64,000 nucleotides of DNA from Favolaschia claudopus (Eukaryota > Basidiomycota > Agaricomycetes > Agaricales > Mycenaceae), in the NCBI GenBank assembly GCA_037176885.1, contig JAWWNJ010000011.1:496001-560000 (forward strand), in the 5' to 3' direction. The notes below the pieces were generated by a model. The model made no database searches, was not told the DNA's origin, and saw only the letters and a program-made list of their open reading frames with translations. This document shows positions 9,556 to 20,806 of the stretch, one piece after another. Made by a program: the position numbers and the translations under genes. Positions within the stretch are counted from its first letter, which is position 1. Every line of letters starts with the position of its first letter.

Positions 9556-11544
9556 TTACTGCGAGAGCAGGAACACAACAGCAGCGCATAACATGGCCGT
9601 TGCTGATCCCAACGTCTTCTGTGAAGAAGCGGAGCTCGGTGCGCTCGGGGAAGGAGATGGGGATGGAGACGTGTTAGCATTGTTGTTTGCCTTGTTGTTG
9701 TTGTTCTTAGAGGTAGAGTCAGCGGACGTCCTGTCAGTATCCGCTAAAGTTAGTCACGGTTCGGTAACGAACTACAGAGGCGACTGACGACTTCGACGAG
9801 GACGATGGCGAGGATGCTGACGCAGCCGAACTACCATCTGGCTTCGCCACTGCGGCGTTCTTCGCGTTGACGACATCAGCGACGTTGACAGTTCCAGTGT
9901 TGTCTGCTGCGTTCTGATACGACACGTTGTTGCTCAGCAGCGATGCGAGGGAGCCAACCTGGAAGCCGCTTTGCTGCATCAAAGGATACGCCGCTATGAA
10001 GGAGGCGACAGATTTCTGTGAAACCTCGTGTTCAAGGATGACCAGGCCGGGCGTCTTGGGACCACCAAGCCACTCCTTCATCTGCGATTGAATTTTGTCG
10101 GCAGAGGTCTCGGGATTTGTGTCAGTAAGACTCCAATCGAGGGTGCTGAAAGGTCGTTAACATATTTCGAGTAGATATTGAGAATAGTCTTACTCTTGGT
10201 TCCAGACCACGGTCGTCAGACCGAAAACCTACAAGCCAATTAACACGGAATTTTTGAACAAAAGAAATTCCTGCACCTCTTTCGCAATGGCAGTGACACG
10301 TTTGTCGGAGTCTGCCAGGAAGTTAGTGGACGTTCATATAGACGATACACCGTTCAAGTACCTCCGTAGGGGGGCTGACAAGTAATAAGATCATCTGGTA
10401 TATGAAGGAGGTATCAAACTCACCCGCCAGTATTTAGGGACACGGCCACCAGTCGACTGATGTATGATTTGCATAGTAAAGCCCAACTATAAGATTGTCA
10501 GCAAAAACCGCCCGCAATTCAACAAAGAACGTATGATACCTCGGCCACCACTTGGAGATTGCTCTGAGTCGTCATGTGCGGGTGTGTCCTGGATGATGTT
10601 CGTTGATATTGATCGGTACTTTCCCATGGAAACCTTACCAGGTGTGAACCGCGAGATCATCCCCGTTCTTGAACATTCTTGTGAGCTTGGCGGGCTCATA
10701 GAGAATGTTGCTGCCTGCGAGCGGCGGTTCAAAATCAATCCTAGAATTCGTACCAGCGACGTACCGATGAGGAAGTGAGTCACTTTCTGCTTGTTGGTCT
10801 CTAAAAATGCCAGGAGGTCATCGGTGCCCTACATGAAATCAGACGAACGGCAAATTAAAAGAACTCATAAACTTGCCGCTTCCGGTCCATCGTCAAAGCT
10901 GATTCCAACCGTACCCGCAGGACCATCCCAAATATCTCCATCAATTCGGCATTTGTAAGTGGCGGAACAGATTTCCGGGCCGTTAGGGTCGAGTCCTGCG
11001 GGGTTATTGAGGTCAAAGCACGACTGAACGATTGAAGCCTCATACCATTGGGATAGGTGGGATTGCCACCGTCTGAAGCGTTGAGGGCAAGAGGAATGTC
11101 GGGGATGGCTTTACGGCTGATGGCGTCGTTCAGAGCCGCAACCCAGGCGGCGGGTATTTTGCTAACATCGGGGGATGCAGGAGGACCAGGAGGATACCCG
11201 GCAGCCCATTCTAAAGCGACACGTTCAGGGAGCCGCGTAACGAAAACAATGCCAATGGACACACCATCTGAGCCTACGGTAGGGAATGTCGCGTCATCCC
11301 GTCGGAATAGCTCGTGGACTACCAGGAAATAAAGGCCATCAGCGCGTCTGAGACCAAAGCAGCTTGAACGCGCAGACGCACCAGGGTGGCGTGCCTCATG
11401 AAACCAGTGGGAGGGGAGACGTTTCGCGTGCGTGTGTGAGTGTGAGTCATGGCGGCCATGTACAGAAGAGGCAGTCGAAAGGAGCGGAAGGGCAAGCAGC
11501 GTCAGAGCAAGCATTGCAACACTGGAGAACGGTGAACAAAACAA
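9556..11544 (-). CDS. Chitin deacetylase (CE4, NodB domain), GPI-anchored
   Basis: Removes acetyl groups from cell-wall chitin to give chitosan; acts outside the plasma membrane. About ten short introns join to a protein of roughly 450 residues. The N-terminus is a signal peptide (hydrophobic run LALTLLALPLLSTAS). The NodB motifs are complete: motif 1 GISFDDGPE with the catalytic Asp and a metal Asp; motif 2 HTWTHPH with the metal-binding histidines, created across an intron; motif 3 KYWRPPYGD; motif 4 DTLDW; and a late VILEHEV histidine. After the domain come a Ser/Ala-rich linker, an Asn repeat (AACAACAACAAC codons near 9700) and a hydrophobic tail ending AVVFLLSQ, a GPI signal. The terminal exon is reached only if the last intron starts at GTCAGT, which restores the frame. 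A second, diverged CE4 gene lies 7.4 kb away on the same strand. Confidence 0.92.
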
Positions 11545-14500
11545 AAATGCGAGGAAGAAAACGGGCTGTTGAGGCCGCTTTATGAAGACTGGGCTATTTA
11601 GTAATTGTTATCGCCTGTCTCTCGGGGATCAGATTATCGGTGGTATGTTGCACGCGAAAAGACGCGAAAACGCTAGGCGACGACGACTAAGTTGCCACGC
11701 TCCCCCTCCGCGGGTCTGATGAGGCCGAAGGAAGCTCTTCGGCGCTGTTGCACGGTGCAGGCTGTTGAGCAGTGTGTTCTAAGTACAGCTTGTACGACCG
11801 AACCCTGCATACTATCTCGGTACGATCGCGACAACAAGAAGTTTCTATGAGAGCTGACCGATATCGAAAAATCCATTGCCCATGTTACATCATTTCTCTA
11901 ATAACAGCTGCAGATCGTCGAGGGACGGCAGTACTGTCCACTGCGTTGCGAGGGAGACTTGCGGGCGTCTTCGGTGCGTCAAGTAAGCGCTGACAGCTTG
12001 GCGTTCTGTACAAAGATTCGGACCCCGGAGCCGAAATCCCGACTTGAAGCCGAAAGGAAGAAAATTGCAGATGAATTGCATGAACAAGTCTCCGCACATG
12101 AATTTAAATCGATTAAGAGCGTAGAAGTAAGCCTGACAATTACTTAAATTGAACAGCTTTTGTGAAACCGGTCCAGCGATTCTAAGATCCGGATTTCTAA
12201 GTTTAAATTGTAACTTCAAGTTGTTGAAACCAGGCAAGCAGTTTCGTAGATGTGCAGGGATTATGGCCAGGATGGAATAAGCAAAGAGCTAGACACCGCA
12301 CGCTGCCTGAATAGCGCAGGTACACAGAATTTAGTGTCGATTACGCGGAGCGTGGACATTGAGGTTAGATGGGCAGTCCTTGTGTATTTTCCAATAAAAC
12401 CACTCGACGGTTCTGACGGTCAGGTAGAATCAAAGTTGGTAGGCGTACTGATAAATGCAGCTCACGTCCATAAAGTATGATCGAAGCTGTGAGATTGAAT
12501 CGTGAAATGAATTTCAAAAACGTCTGCGTTTCGACCTCACCACCAAGTCCAGCTATATGTCGCAGTTTTTTTTTACCAATTGAATGTATAGTTGGGCGGG
12601 ACGGGAGTCGCAGCGCTCGTGCATCAAGGCGGAGCGGCATCAACTTGGGCTGATGCTGTCGAACAAACTACAAAATAAAAGCTCTCACCCAGAAGGTGCT
12701 CGAGTAACATTTGCAGCTTATGAAGAAGGAATTTGTCCACAATCTAGTTTTATCATGCGGGCAAGGAGAATGATTTACCGTTTATAAGTATTTTCTGTTG
12801 TGATAGACGGCATACAGGTAGTTGTAAATCAATGTCCGCTCCGTATATCCGTCCCAGTCAGGCAATTTGGCACTGACTGCGGCGACGTTGACGGTTTCAT
12901 TCGATCCTTGAATTTAGGTCTCGTCTCGTCTGCTAGATGTGATGAACTGTGGTACATCTTCGTCGTCTGTTCTTCTATCATGAGGTATTGTTTTCGGCAC
13001 CGGCATGAGGCATGAGGAGAGGATCTAGAGTCAGCTATATGTAGTAGCTTTGCGGTTGTCAGAACGCACATTGTTCTTCTCAGAACATGCCTCCTTGTCC
13101 AAATTCAAACGGCCATATAAACCCCGACGGCACAGAGATGTTGTAGAGATTCTGCCACCGGTTTGTACTCCGAAGACTATGTTCTGGCGGTTCCAAAAGC
13201 AGCTCGATCTCGTACATCGTCGAAGACTGCGAGACGTCCATGTGCCTGCTAAATTTTGGCAGAAGCCCAGTCCCAAAGACTAGAGTCGAAACTTCAAAAG
13301 GCCCACTCCGAGTCAGAACTGGACCACTGCGGTTTTGGGCCGTTCGGCGGAGGTGCGGCACCCATTCAGCCCCCAGTTTCAAGATATCCAGAGACTTCCG
13401 AATCAGTAGACAGTGTCCCTGCAATATCAACGCCACAGCGGCGGAATCTTTGTGTTCGACTGTTTCGAGCGAGTTTGAGAGAGAGTTCCGCAAGAGGAGG
13501 TCGCAAGAGCAGAAAATGATATCATGCTCCTTTTCGAAGGTTTTGAACAAAAGAACATGGTTCCTGAAGAATTTATTTTTTTGGCTCCTGCGTCGTAGAT
13601 CTGGGGCCGGAACAATGCAAAATATGGCTATAACTTCATGGTTCCTGATCGGAGAATTCTGAGAAAAATACCAGCGGATAGCCAGGACCCGGTTATGGGA
13701 GGGTAGAGGACACTACCGCGGCCACCTGACCCTTGCTACGGCCTCTGGAGGGCTCACATCAAAAGGTACTCCCAAAATGGAAGTGAATCAATTTTGGCTT
13801 TGCGTCCGTATTTGAGCGTTTCCCGCCAAGAAAATTACATAGTCGGATTCGGAAGGAGCGAAAATGGGGAGGGTTAGCTGGTTTTGGTCACTGATCGCCC
13901 AGCTATTGGGGCTCGGGGCGACTCGGCCGATAAGAGCATGATATCCGGATTTACTCGGACGACCACCTCTTGGAGTTCCGCGTCAAGTTGTGATCCGAGT
14001 CCGTGATTGATGTCATAATGTCACACTAGTGACAATCCAACTCATCTTCAACTCCCATGCACCTGAATTGTCGTGCACTTCGCGGCAGCGACGGCGACGG
14101 AAAATCCTACTTTTAGGTCATATATCTGGTTCCTTGATATATTGCCAAGCTCATGACCCGGAAGAATCTGCGGGAGAAGAGCAATAAGGGCTTGAACTTG
14201 AACTCTGGCGATTCGCAGCGGCGTATAATTTTGCTGGCAGGTTTAATCTGGCGCTCCGTTTCGCTGCGCTTTACGCTACACATTGCTAGCAGTGGATATA
14301 CTTGAACGTTGAAGTCTTTTCGGTATATCTGGCATATGGTCTTCCTCGTTAGCAAACAGGTGCTTCAGCAAGACTCCTCCATAGTACTCGCACGTTTCAA
14401 ACTGAATGAAGTGCCGAAATTATCTGTGCTGGGCATGCACTTCTTGATAAATCCCTCTTGCATCCGTAGTGGAACCAGTAGCTTGCCTTCTCTGCTCAAG

Positions 14501-14812
14501 CTTAGACGCCGATGTACGTGTTTCCGTGAATTCCGTGCATTGATTTCATCCACCACTGATTCCAACTGCTCAAGTACATACGCATCGGACGCCAGAGTGG
14601 AGCATCGAAATAGAGAACAAATTTCGCAGGCTGGCCGTCCGAATGGAAGCAGATCATGAGACATGATCATCCATGCACGACCTTTCGGACTGCCTATCCG
14701 TGATGATTGTATCTATGTTGTATCTATAAATTGCTGCTCATAAATTCTATAAAGCTAGGGAGTCAACTCTCAACTTTCCCCAGCTCCTCAACTCAATTGG
14801 GTCTCCCTCAGC
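11545..14812. other. Intergenic, no confident gene
   Basis: 3.3 kb without a gene I can support. Overlapping frames at 13080-13662 are open on both strands for about 140-156 codons, and one at 14365-14670 (-) for 101 codons, none with a recognisable motif. These may be decayed sequence. No long tandem repeat or terminal inverted repeat was seen. Confidence 0.45.
14748..14753 (+). promoter_or_regulatory. TATA box of the deuterolysin gene
   Basis: TATAAA lies 60 bases before the ATG at 14813; a second match (CTATAAA) is about 24 bases further upstream. Confidence 0.4.
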
Positions 14813-16249
14813 ATGTTCCGCATTGGTTGCATCCTCAGCTTCAGCGCACTTGCACTCGGCCTTTCATCAGGCTCTCTTCGCGTATCTTTGAAGGCTGTAT
14901 CCTCCTCTGTGCAGTCTGTCGATGATATCACCCTGACCGCTGTTGTGTCCAATCCGACCAACGAAGACATTCGAGTCATTGCGAAGAATAACGTCCTCGA
15001 CGATTCGGCCACCAGTTCGTTTACTGTAAGCAAAGACGACAACCACGTCTTGTTCACGGGTGTGCGGGTCAGTACCACCAACTCACCATCTCAACAAACG
15101 GGTACTGAGCAATATTTATAGACCACTTTAGATCTATCCGCGGACGGAATTTATATGACGATTCCTGCCGGCTCTTCAATAGCAGTGAACCATACCGCTC
15201 TCGGGCCATTATATGACTTCGAGACCGCAGGTACCGGAACGTTCAAATTTGTCCCGGTCACGACGTTCCAGACTGGTCCGGATGCTGCACCAGTTCATAT
15301 CGAGACGGATCCGATCTCTGTGAAGGTGACCAAGGACGTGGCTAAACGCGAACTCATCCCTCTGGCGCGTCGAGTCTCCACCCCGACATGCTCGGATGGT
15401 GGTCGGCTGCAGACCCTCCAGAATTCTCTGGCTGATGCCCGTGCCCTTGCCGGTGGTGCCGCCACCGATATCCTCAGCCACCCGAACGGTGCTGAATATA
15501 CGACCTATTTCGGAGGAAACACCCAAAGCGATATCTGGTTCAACATGGATCGTATTGCCGGTGATCTGTCCAGCGAATCTGGTGACCGCAAGTATGTATC
15601 TCTGAGAATTCGTCTGGTTGGTTGAACTTATACGATTTATTTAGGATTTTCTGCAACCAAGATCCTGCAAACTTGTGTGGCGGAAATGGTGGTGTAATAG
15701 CGTGATGTTTCTCGCTTCGGTGGTTCCGACGGCTCCTCATGCCTATTCAGATACACGTTGGTCGTCACCAGTGGAGGAAACATTGTGGGAAGCGACGTGA
15801 GTTCGTCGATAGTTTCGTTTCTTGCCCGCGCTAACCGCTATTAGATCTATACCTGCGATTATTTCTTCACCAGCGTTGGTTCAACTGCTGGAACATGCAC
15901 AGGTGTGCATCTTGACTCGTCCAGTAACGCATATCTTTGAACATGAATATTTCAGGCGGCTTCGATGCGACTCAGTCAAGTCAAGGTGGTGTTCTACTCC
16001 ATGAGGTGAGTTTCTAGTCACAATTGTTTTCGAACAGCACAAGTTCAATTTCGTAGCTTTCTCATGCGACCGCCGGAACTGCCGATATTGCTTATGGTTG
16101 CACGGCGTGCGCATCGCTGTCCGTTGCGGACAAGAAGAACAATGCCGACAACTACAGGGTGAGTCGTCAATAAAAGTTCACTGCACATCCTCATCTAACT
16201 CGTCGGCCAGTGCATGGGACTTGCGATTCACAAGACATATCAGTGTTAA
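14813..16249 (+). CDS. Deuterolysin, secreted zinc metalloprotease (M35)
   Basis: Secreted neutral zinc endopeptidase of the aspzincin group. Eight exons (14813-15067, 15122-15591, 15645-15701, 15751-15796, 15845-15902, 15956-16005, 16057-16158, 16211-16249) give 358 residues, the usual size for a prepro-deuterolysin. Residues 1-19 are a signal peptide. A prosegment follows and probably ends at dibasic sites (AKR, then LARR) near residue 182, so the mature enzyme would start at about VSTPTCSDGG. The zinc site is HELSH, whose HE and LSH are contributed by different exons, followed by GTADIAYG, the GTxxxxYG signature in which Asp is the third ligand. The protein ends in a short Cys-containing tail (HKTYQC). 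It lies between two chitin deacetylase genes but is transcribed in the opposite direction. Confidence 0.93.
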
Positions 16250-18899
16250 TGACTCGAATGAGTTGAATAAGTCCTATTCAAGGTTGACTGAAGATTCTGC
16301 CTGGGTTGATTCAATTTGTACTTGGTTTTCATTGCGTGTGTAGATCTAAAACAATTCTGAAATGATTTTCTTTTGTCATTCCGAGCCTTCCCATTCACCA
16401 GCCAGTAAAACAGCGCACCATACTCCGATTGAGTTCTAGTGCTGTTGAATACACACTCCGAGTTGCCCTCGCTGCTATATATTTGAATTGAGGTCGAGGC
16501 TGCAACCGCCGCCCGTTTGTATATCTATTTTTGTGACGAGCCTTCGCCGGTTTCTTTTATTAGATGTCGACCGCGCTCAACAGTTGAAAGTTCAACAGAT
16601 GATCAGCGCCCGAACCCGAAATTCAATGTAGGTAATGCCTTAGTATCGACTGGGTCCTGATTAAAGAATACCAGTCACAAGCACGCTCTCAAATTCTTGT
16701 CTGCTCTCAAACTTTTTCAAGCCTTGACTCTGCCTCTGCCTTTCAAACCTTGGACTTCAAGCTCAATCCGGCAATCAAAGCCCCAGTTTAGCAATTTTCA
16801 ACGATCGCCTTGATCGCCGTCCTCAAGATCTCTGCTCGCCGCGCCGATCGCTCAATTCCCTCAGATTCCCCCTCGCTCATTGCACACGCTTCTTGAAGTC
16901 CGGCGGCGTTCCGCAGCACAGCAGCCATCGAACGAACCCACATGCTCGTCGACGGTCGCTGCATCCAGGACCCCGGTTTATCCACCCAAATGCCACCAGA
17001 TCCCGGTTCGGACAAAAATCGCAGGTTTGGGCCGCGAAAGCTAGATGCCGTTCGGACAAAATTTGGGGGGACGGAGCCCAGGTACCTAGATCCGGTTCGG
17101 ACAAAAATTCGGCTGTCGCAGAGGGTTGAGTCCGCCGAGGACAAGCCGAAGGTCGAGGAAAAGCGAAATTTTTGAAACTCGTCGAGAAAATGGCTAGATT
17201 TGGTTGAAACAGCGCAAAAAACACGTCGAAAGGAAAAATTGAGCATTTTTGATGGTGGAAAGCCGAAAATCATCCACTTTTGGCAGCTTACGGCACCATA
17301 GGCTACCTCCGGTTCGGACAAAAACTGGTTAACCGTCCGATCAGCTGGGTGCACTTAACGCACATAACGCACAGCCACTCGGAGCACATAATCCGAAACC
17401 GTAGATTTTCTGTTTCTGCATCACTTCACGTTCTGAAAATATTTGTGAAACGATTGTAGATGATATAGACTATGTTTGCCTCAAAAAATGCCGAATTGCG
17501 TTGCTTGGAGTAATTGTAGCGAGTTGACGAGTTGTCCGCCACAGTTATGTGCATTTGATGATGTGACAGTCACATCACATTATGTGCTTTCACCTTCATC
17601 TCGACCACTGCGTTCTCTATACTGCTTGCTCTATGCTTCTTTTGCGTGGCCTGCCTACCCTGGACTCATGCTGCATTCCTACGCTCTCTCTCTACACAAA
17701 TTACCAATTCAGAGCTCCGTGGACCATCTGTCTTCGTTCTTACTAGATTCAGAGTCGCTACTCTGCTCCAATATTCCGAGTCGGCGTGTTTCTACCGCAT
17801 GAAAAGGAAGAACAGCATCCAGTACCTGTAATCCTCCACGTCCGTCTGCCGTTCACGGGATTTAAATGTGAATTCCCGTGTGTTCGCTGTCTCCATCCCC
17901 AATAACCTCCCCGGTAACTATGTTCGGCAGCACAATTCTCGTGCCTGGACTCGAAGGGGGGATTCTTTTATCATATGCAACACTACTCGCTAAATACTGT
18001 ACTCTGTGTGGGTCTAAATGTAAATTTTCGTCGATCTTTGAATCCTAAAATTCAAATTGTTGTTCTTGAACTGAATGAAGTTGAGTCGATGAGCAACGCA
18101 AACTGGAACCCGAATTTGAAAGTAAAGTCTGGTGAGAACTTACACAGACAAGCCGAAGACTTCCCTTTAGTTCCCTTGAATTCTCCCTTCTCTCTCTCTT
18201 TTTCATTTCTTTTTCGTCATTTTCCCCTTCTGGCTACCCAGTACAATGTGCGGAAAACCCAAAAACTGCCCTATTCGCCCCGAAAGTGGTTCGGACAAAA
18301 ATTGGGGGTTTTGGCCAATTCGGGATCTAGCCTTCAAAGGGATAAACCGGGGTCCTCTGCATCCACACTGAAAATCCGAATTCTCTTGCAAGTCTATGTA
18401 AATCCGAAAACATTCCTCTTTCTTTCGATTTCATTCGTTTCCCTCGAACTCAGACGCTCCATCCATATTGCGACGAGAACCCTCATCTATCATTATTTTT
18501 CTTCTTTGTTCTTCCTTCTCCTCCTACCTACAATTAACCTATGTACAAAAAAGAGCGCTTTCAAAAAACGAGCGTAAGGCGTATACAACTGTATACAAAA
18601 GGTGTCGTCGTCCGTCTCAGTCCATGTCATATCATACTGTGATCATATGCGTGCAAGAGCTCGGGAGTCCATGCTAGGTATGTATATGAATGATGTTGGG
18701 GATGCAGCGACAGACGAACAGACGACACGAAAAAGGGTAAGTGAATAAGTGTAGTAATGTAGTAAGTAGGCTGGGGTCGGTCGAGTAGTCTGTGCATGTA
18801 TCCGATGCGATGAAAATGAAATGCGACGTCGTGGGCAGACATTAAGCAGATTCTGCGGCGGGGCGAGGAAGTCACAGACTCCCGGGGGGTCATCATCAC
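16250..18899. other. Intergenic with dispersed repeats
   Basis: 2.6 kb with no gene I can support. It holds the inverted-repeat element at 16967-18355 and several copies of CGGTTCGGACAAAAA. The longest frames (188 codons on the minus strand near 16788-17354 and 200 codons on the plus strand near 17975-18577) run through these repeats and are probably not genes. Confidence 0.5.
16967..18355. repeat. Inverted repeat pair with internal CGGTTCGGACAAAAA copies, possible mobile element
   Basis: GGACCCCGGTTTATCC at 16967-16982 is exactly the reverse complement of 18340-18355. Similarity continues inward in a degenerate way: both arms carry AGATCCCG about 20 bases further in. The word GTTCGGACAAAA occurs at about 17004, 17047, 17093, 17309 and 18288, all on the plus strand. 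No transposase frame is inside. Target-site duplications are not evident. Confidence 0.4.
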
Positions 18900-20806
18900 T
18901 TATAACACCAAAGCAGCGCCAAGGAGCCCGAGCACCATCGCCGCCGGCGCCTTCACCGACACACCCGCGCTAATTCCGCCTTGCTGCCCGGTGGTGTTGC
19001 TCGGGCTGGCGGCCGAGCCCGACTTCGACGGGGAGCCAGAGCCGCTAGGCTTGCCGCTGCCAGAGGGGGTGCCTGAGGAGCCGCCGGATTGGCCGGAGAT
19101 GTCTAGGTGGGGGGGAAGCGTGAGTAGATGCGTTGGAGGAATGCAAGGGAATAGAAAAGGAGGGAAGATGAAATCAAGGGTGTACCGAGGCAAAGCTCAT
19201 GTCTGCCTTGCCCCGCGCGGCAAAAACATGAAGAAAATGGAGCAAGGTGCAAAAATGAAAGGTAACAAAGACAAATCCACTCACATTGCTGGAAGTTCGG
19301 GAACGTCAAGTTAGTCTCTACGTAGGGCTGCGTCTTGTTGAACGCAACACCGACGGGGACAACGTGCTACATCCGGAAGTCAGCCAATATCCTCGAAAGT
19401 GGGAGAGAAGGAACGCACGTCAAAGGCCTTGACGAGCTTAGCATAGTTGTCCATCGCCGTCTGCATAGTATAGTTGTCGAGCTCGTGCGCGAGAAGGATC
19501 GCTCCAACCTAGAAAATCCATTCGTCAGCGATAGTCCTCCCCATATGACGACTCGAAGGAAAATAGCGTAATGGGGGAAAATAAAACCACTCACATGATC
19601 AAACTCGCCCTTCCCAACCAGCGCAATAAAGTCATCATAATTCTTCTGCACCTCCTCAGGTGTACTCTGCCCCGCAGGCACATGCCAATCAAACGTATCG
19701 TGCTTCCAGATGATGTTCTGCAACCCAAGCTGCTGGGCGATGAACCGCACACGGTCGTCGGCGTCGCCTTGCGGGGGGCGCCAGCAGGTGGGCGTGTAGC
19801 CTGTGACGACCTTGATGATCTGCATTGTGTACCAGAGCTCGCCGAAGATTTGCTCGTTGGTGAAGGCGGTCATGGCGCGGTGGGACCTAGGGTGGGGGTG
19901 GGGTGTTAGCGTGGGGTGAGGATGAGGAAAGGAAGAGAAAGAGGAGGACAGACCATGTGTGCACACAGATTTCGTGGCCGTCTTGAGCGGCGCGGAGGGC
20001 TTGGAGGGGCTCAGCGACGACGTTGGTGCCGATGAAGAACATGGCTGGAAGGTCATGTCAATGGGTGTGCTCTAACGCAAGGCGTGGATGAGCAACTCAC
20101 TGGCTTTCTGCTTGTTCTGCTGGAGCAGGTCGTAAAACGCATTGTGCGAGCAGTTGGGGCCGTCGTCAAAGCCGTAACCGAGGGTGCGGGGCTAGAATGG
20201 AGATGGGATCCGGTGAGATTCGGGCGGCGATTTCATGACGAAGCAAAAGCCCCTGGCACTCGGAAAAACTATGTTACACACCTCAGGGACATCGAAAATG
20301 TCAGGCTTGAGACCGGCGAGTTTGGGCTGCGCACAGGTGCTGAAGGACCACCAGCAATCGGGGTCGGTCTTGTCGTACTTGCTCAATGCATCGGTAGCGA
20401 AAGCGCCGTCGACACCCTGTGTATACCAAGTCAATCAGCCAGTCAGGCAGTCGATTTACAGAGAAGGTAAGCAAAAACAAGACAGACCCTGGGCGCGATG
20501 TTGGGGATATTAGCCTTGAAGGAGTCGAACTTGGCTTGACCGGCCGAGTCACCGGGCATGATGCCCTTGACGGGTGTACCGATTGGGGGGTACGAGGCCA
20601 GGACATTGGTTACGGGCGGGTAGTCATACCAGGCGCACTCGGCGGTGGGGTCTGATAGAGATAGAAAACAAAACTGTGAGCTCAGCGTCGGGTGCTTCGA
20701 CTTGCAGACGACCAAACGGACCAGAGAGGGCGTTCTGCTCCTCGGCAGTGCGCGCACTTGCGCCGAGGATAAGGGCAGCGAGGGAGAGAGAGAGGGTGGT
20801 GCGCAT
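18900..20806 (-). CDS. Chitin deacetylase-like CE4 protein, GPI-anchored (Cda type)
   Basis: Second polysaccharide deacetylase of the window, closer to the basidiomycete Cda type. The start at 20806 gives MRTTLSLSLAALILGASA, a signal peptide. Exons then carry an N-terminal region with CAWYDYPPV, a block DPDCWWSFSTC, motif 1 GYGFDDGPNCSHNAFY, MFFIGTNV, motif 2 VHTWSHRAM split by an intron, motif 3 CWRPPQGDADDR, motif 4 KHDTFDW and LLAHELDNYT with the late His. The C-terminus is a Gly/Ser/Pro linker and a hydrophobic end (MVLGLLGAALVL), a GPI signal. Motif 3 has Gln where the other CE4 here and most relatives I know have an aromatic residue. Catalytic Asp and metal ligands are present, so activity on chitin or short chito-oligomers is likely. 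Confidence 0.9.

Noticed and set aside
13080..13662. Overlapping open frames of 140-156 codons on both strands
   Set aside because: Both strands open at once, no motif, no splice continuity on either side.
16788..18577. Frames of 188 and 200 codons through the dispersed repeats
   Set aside because: They translate the repeat words (for example repeated FLSEP) rather than a protein domain.
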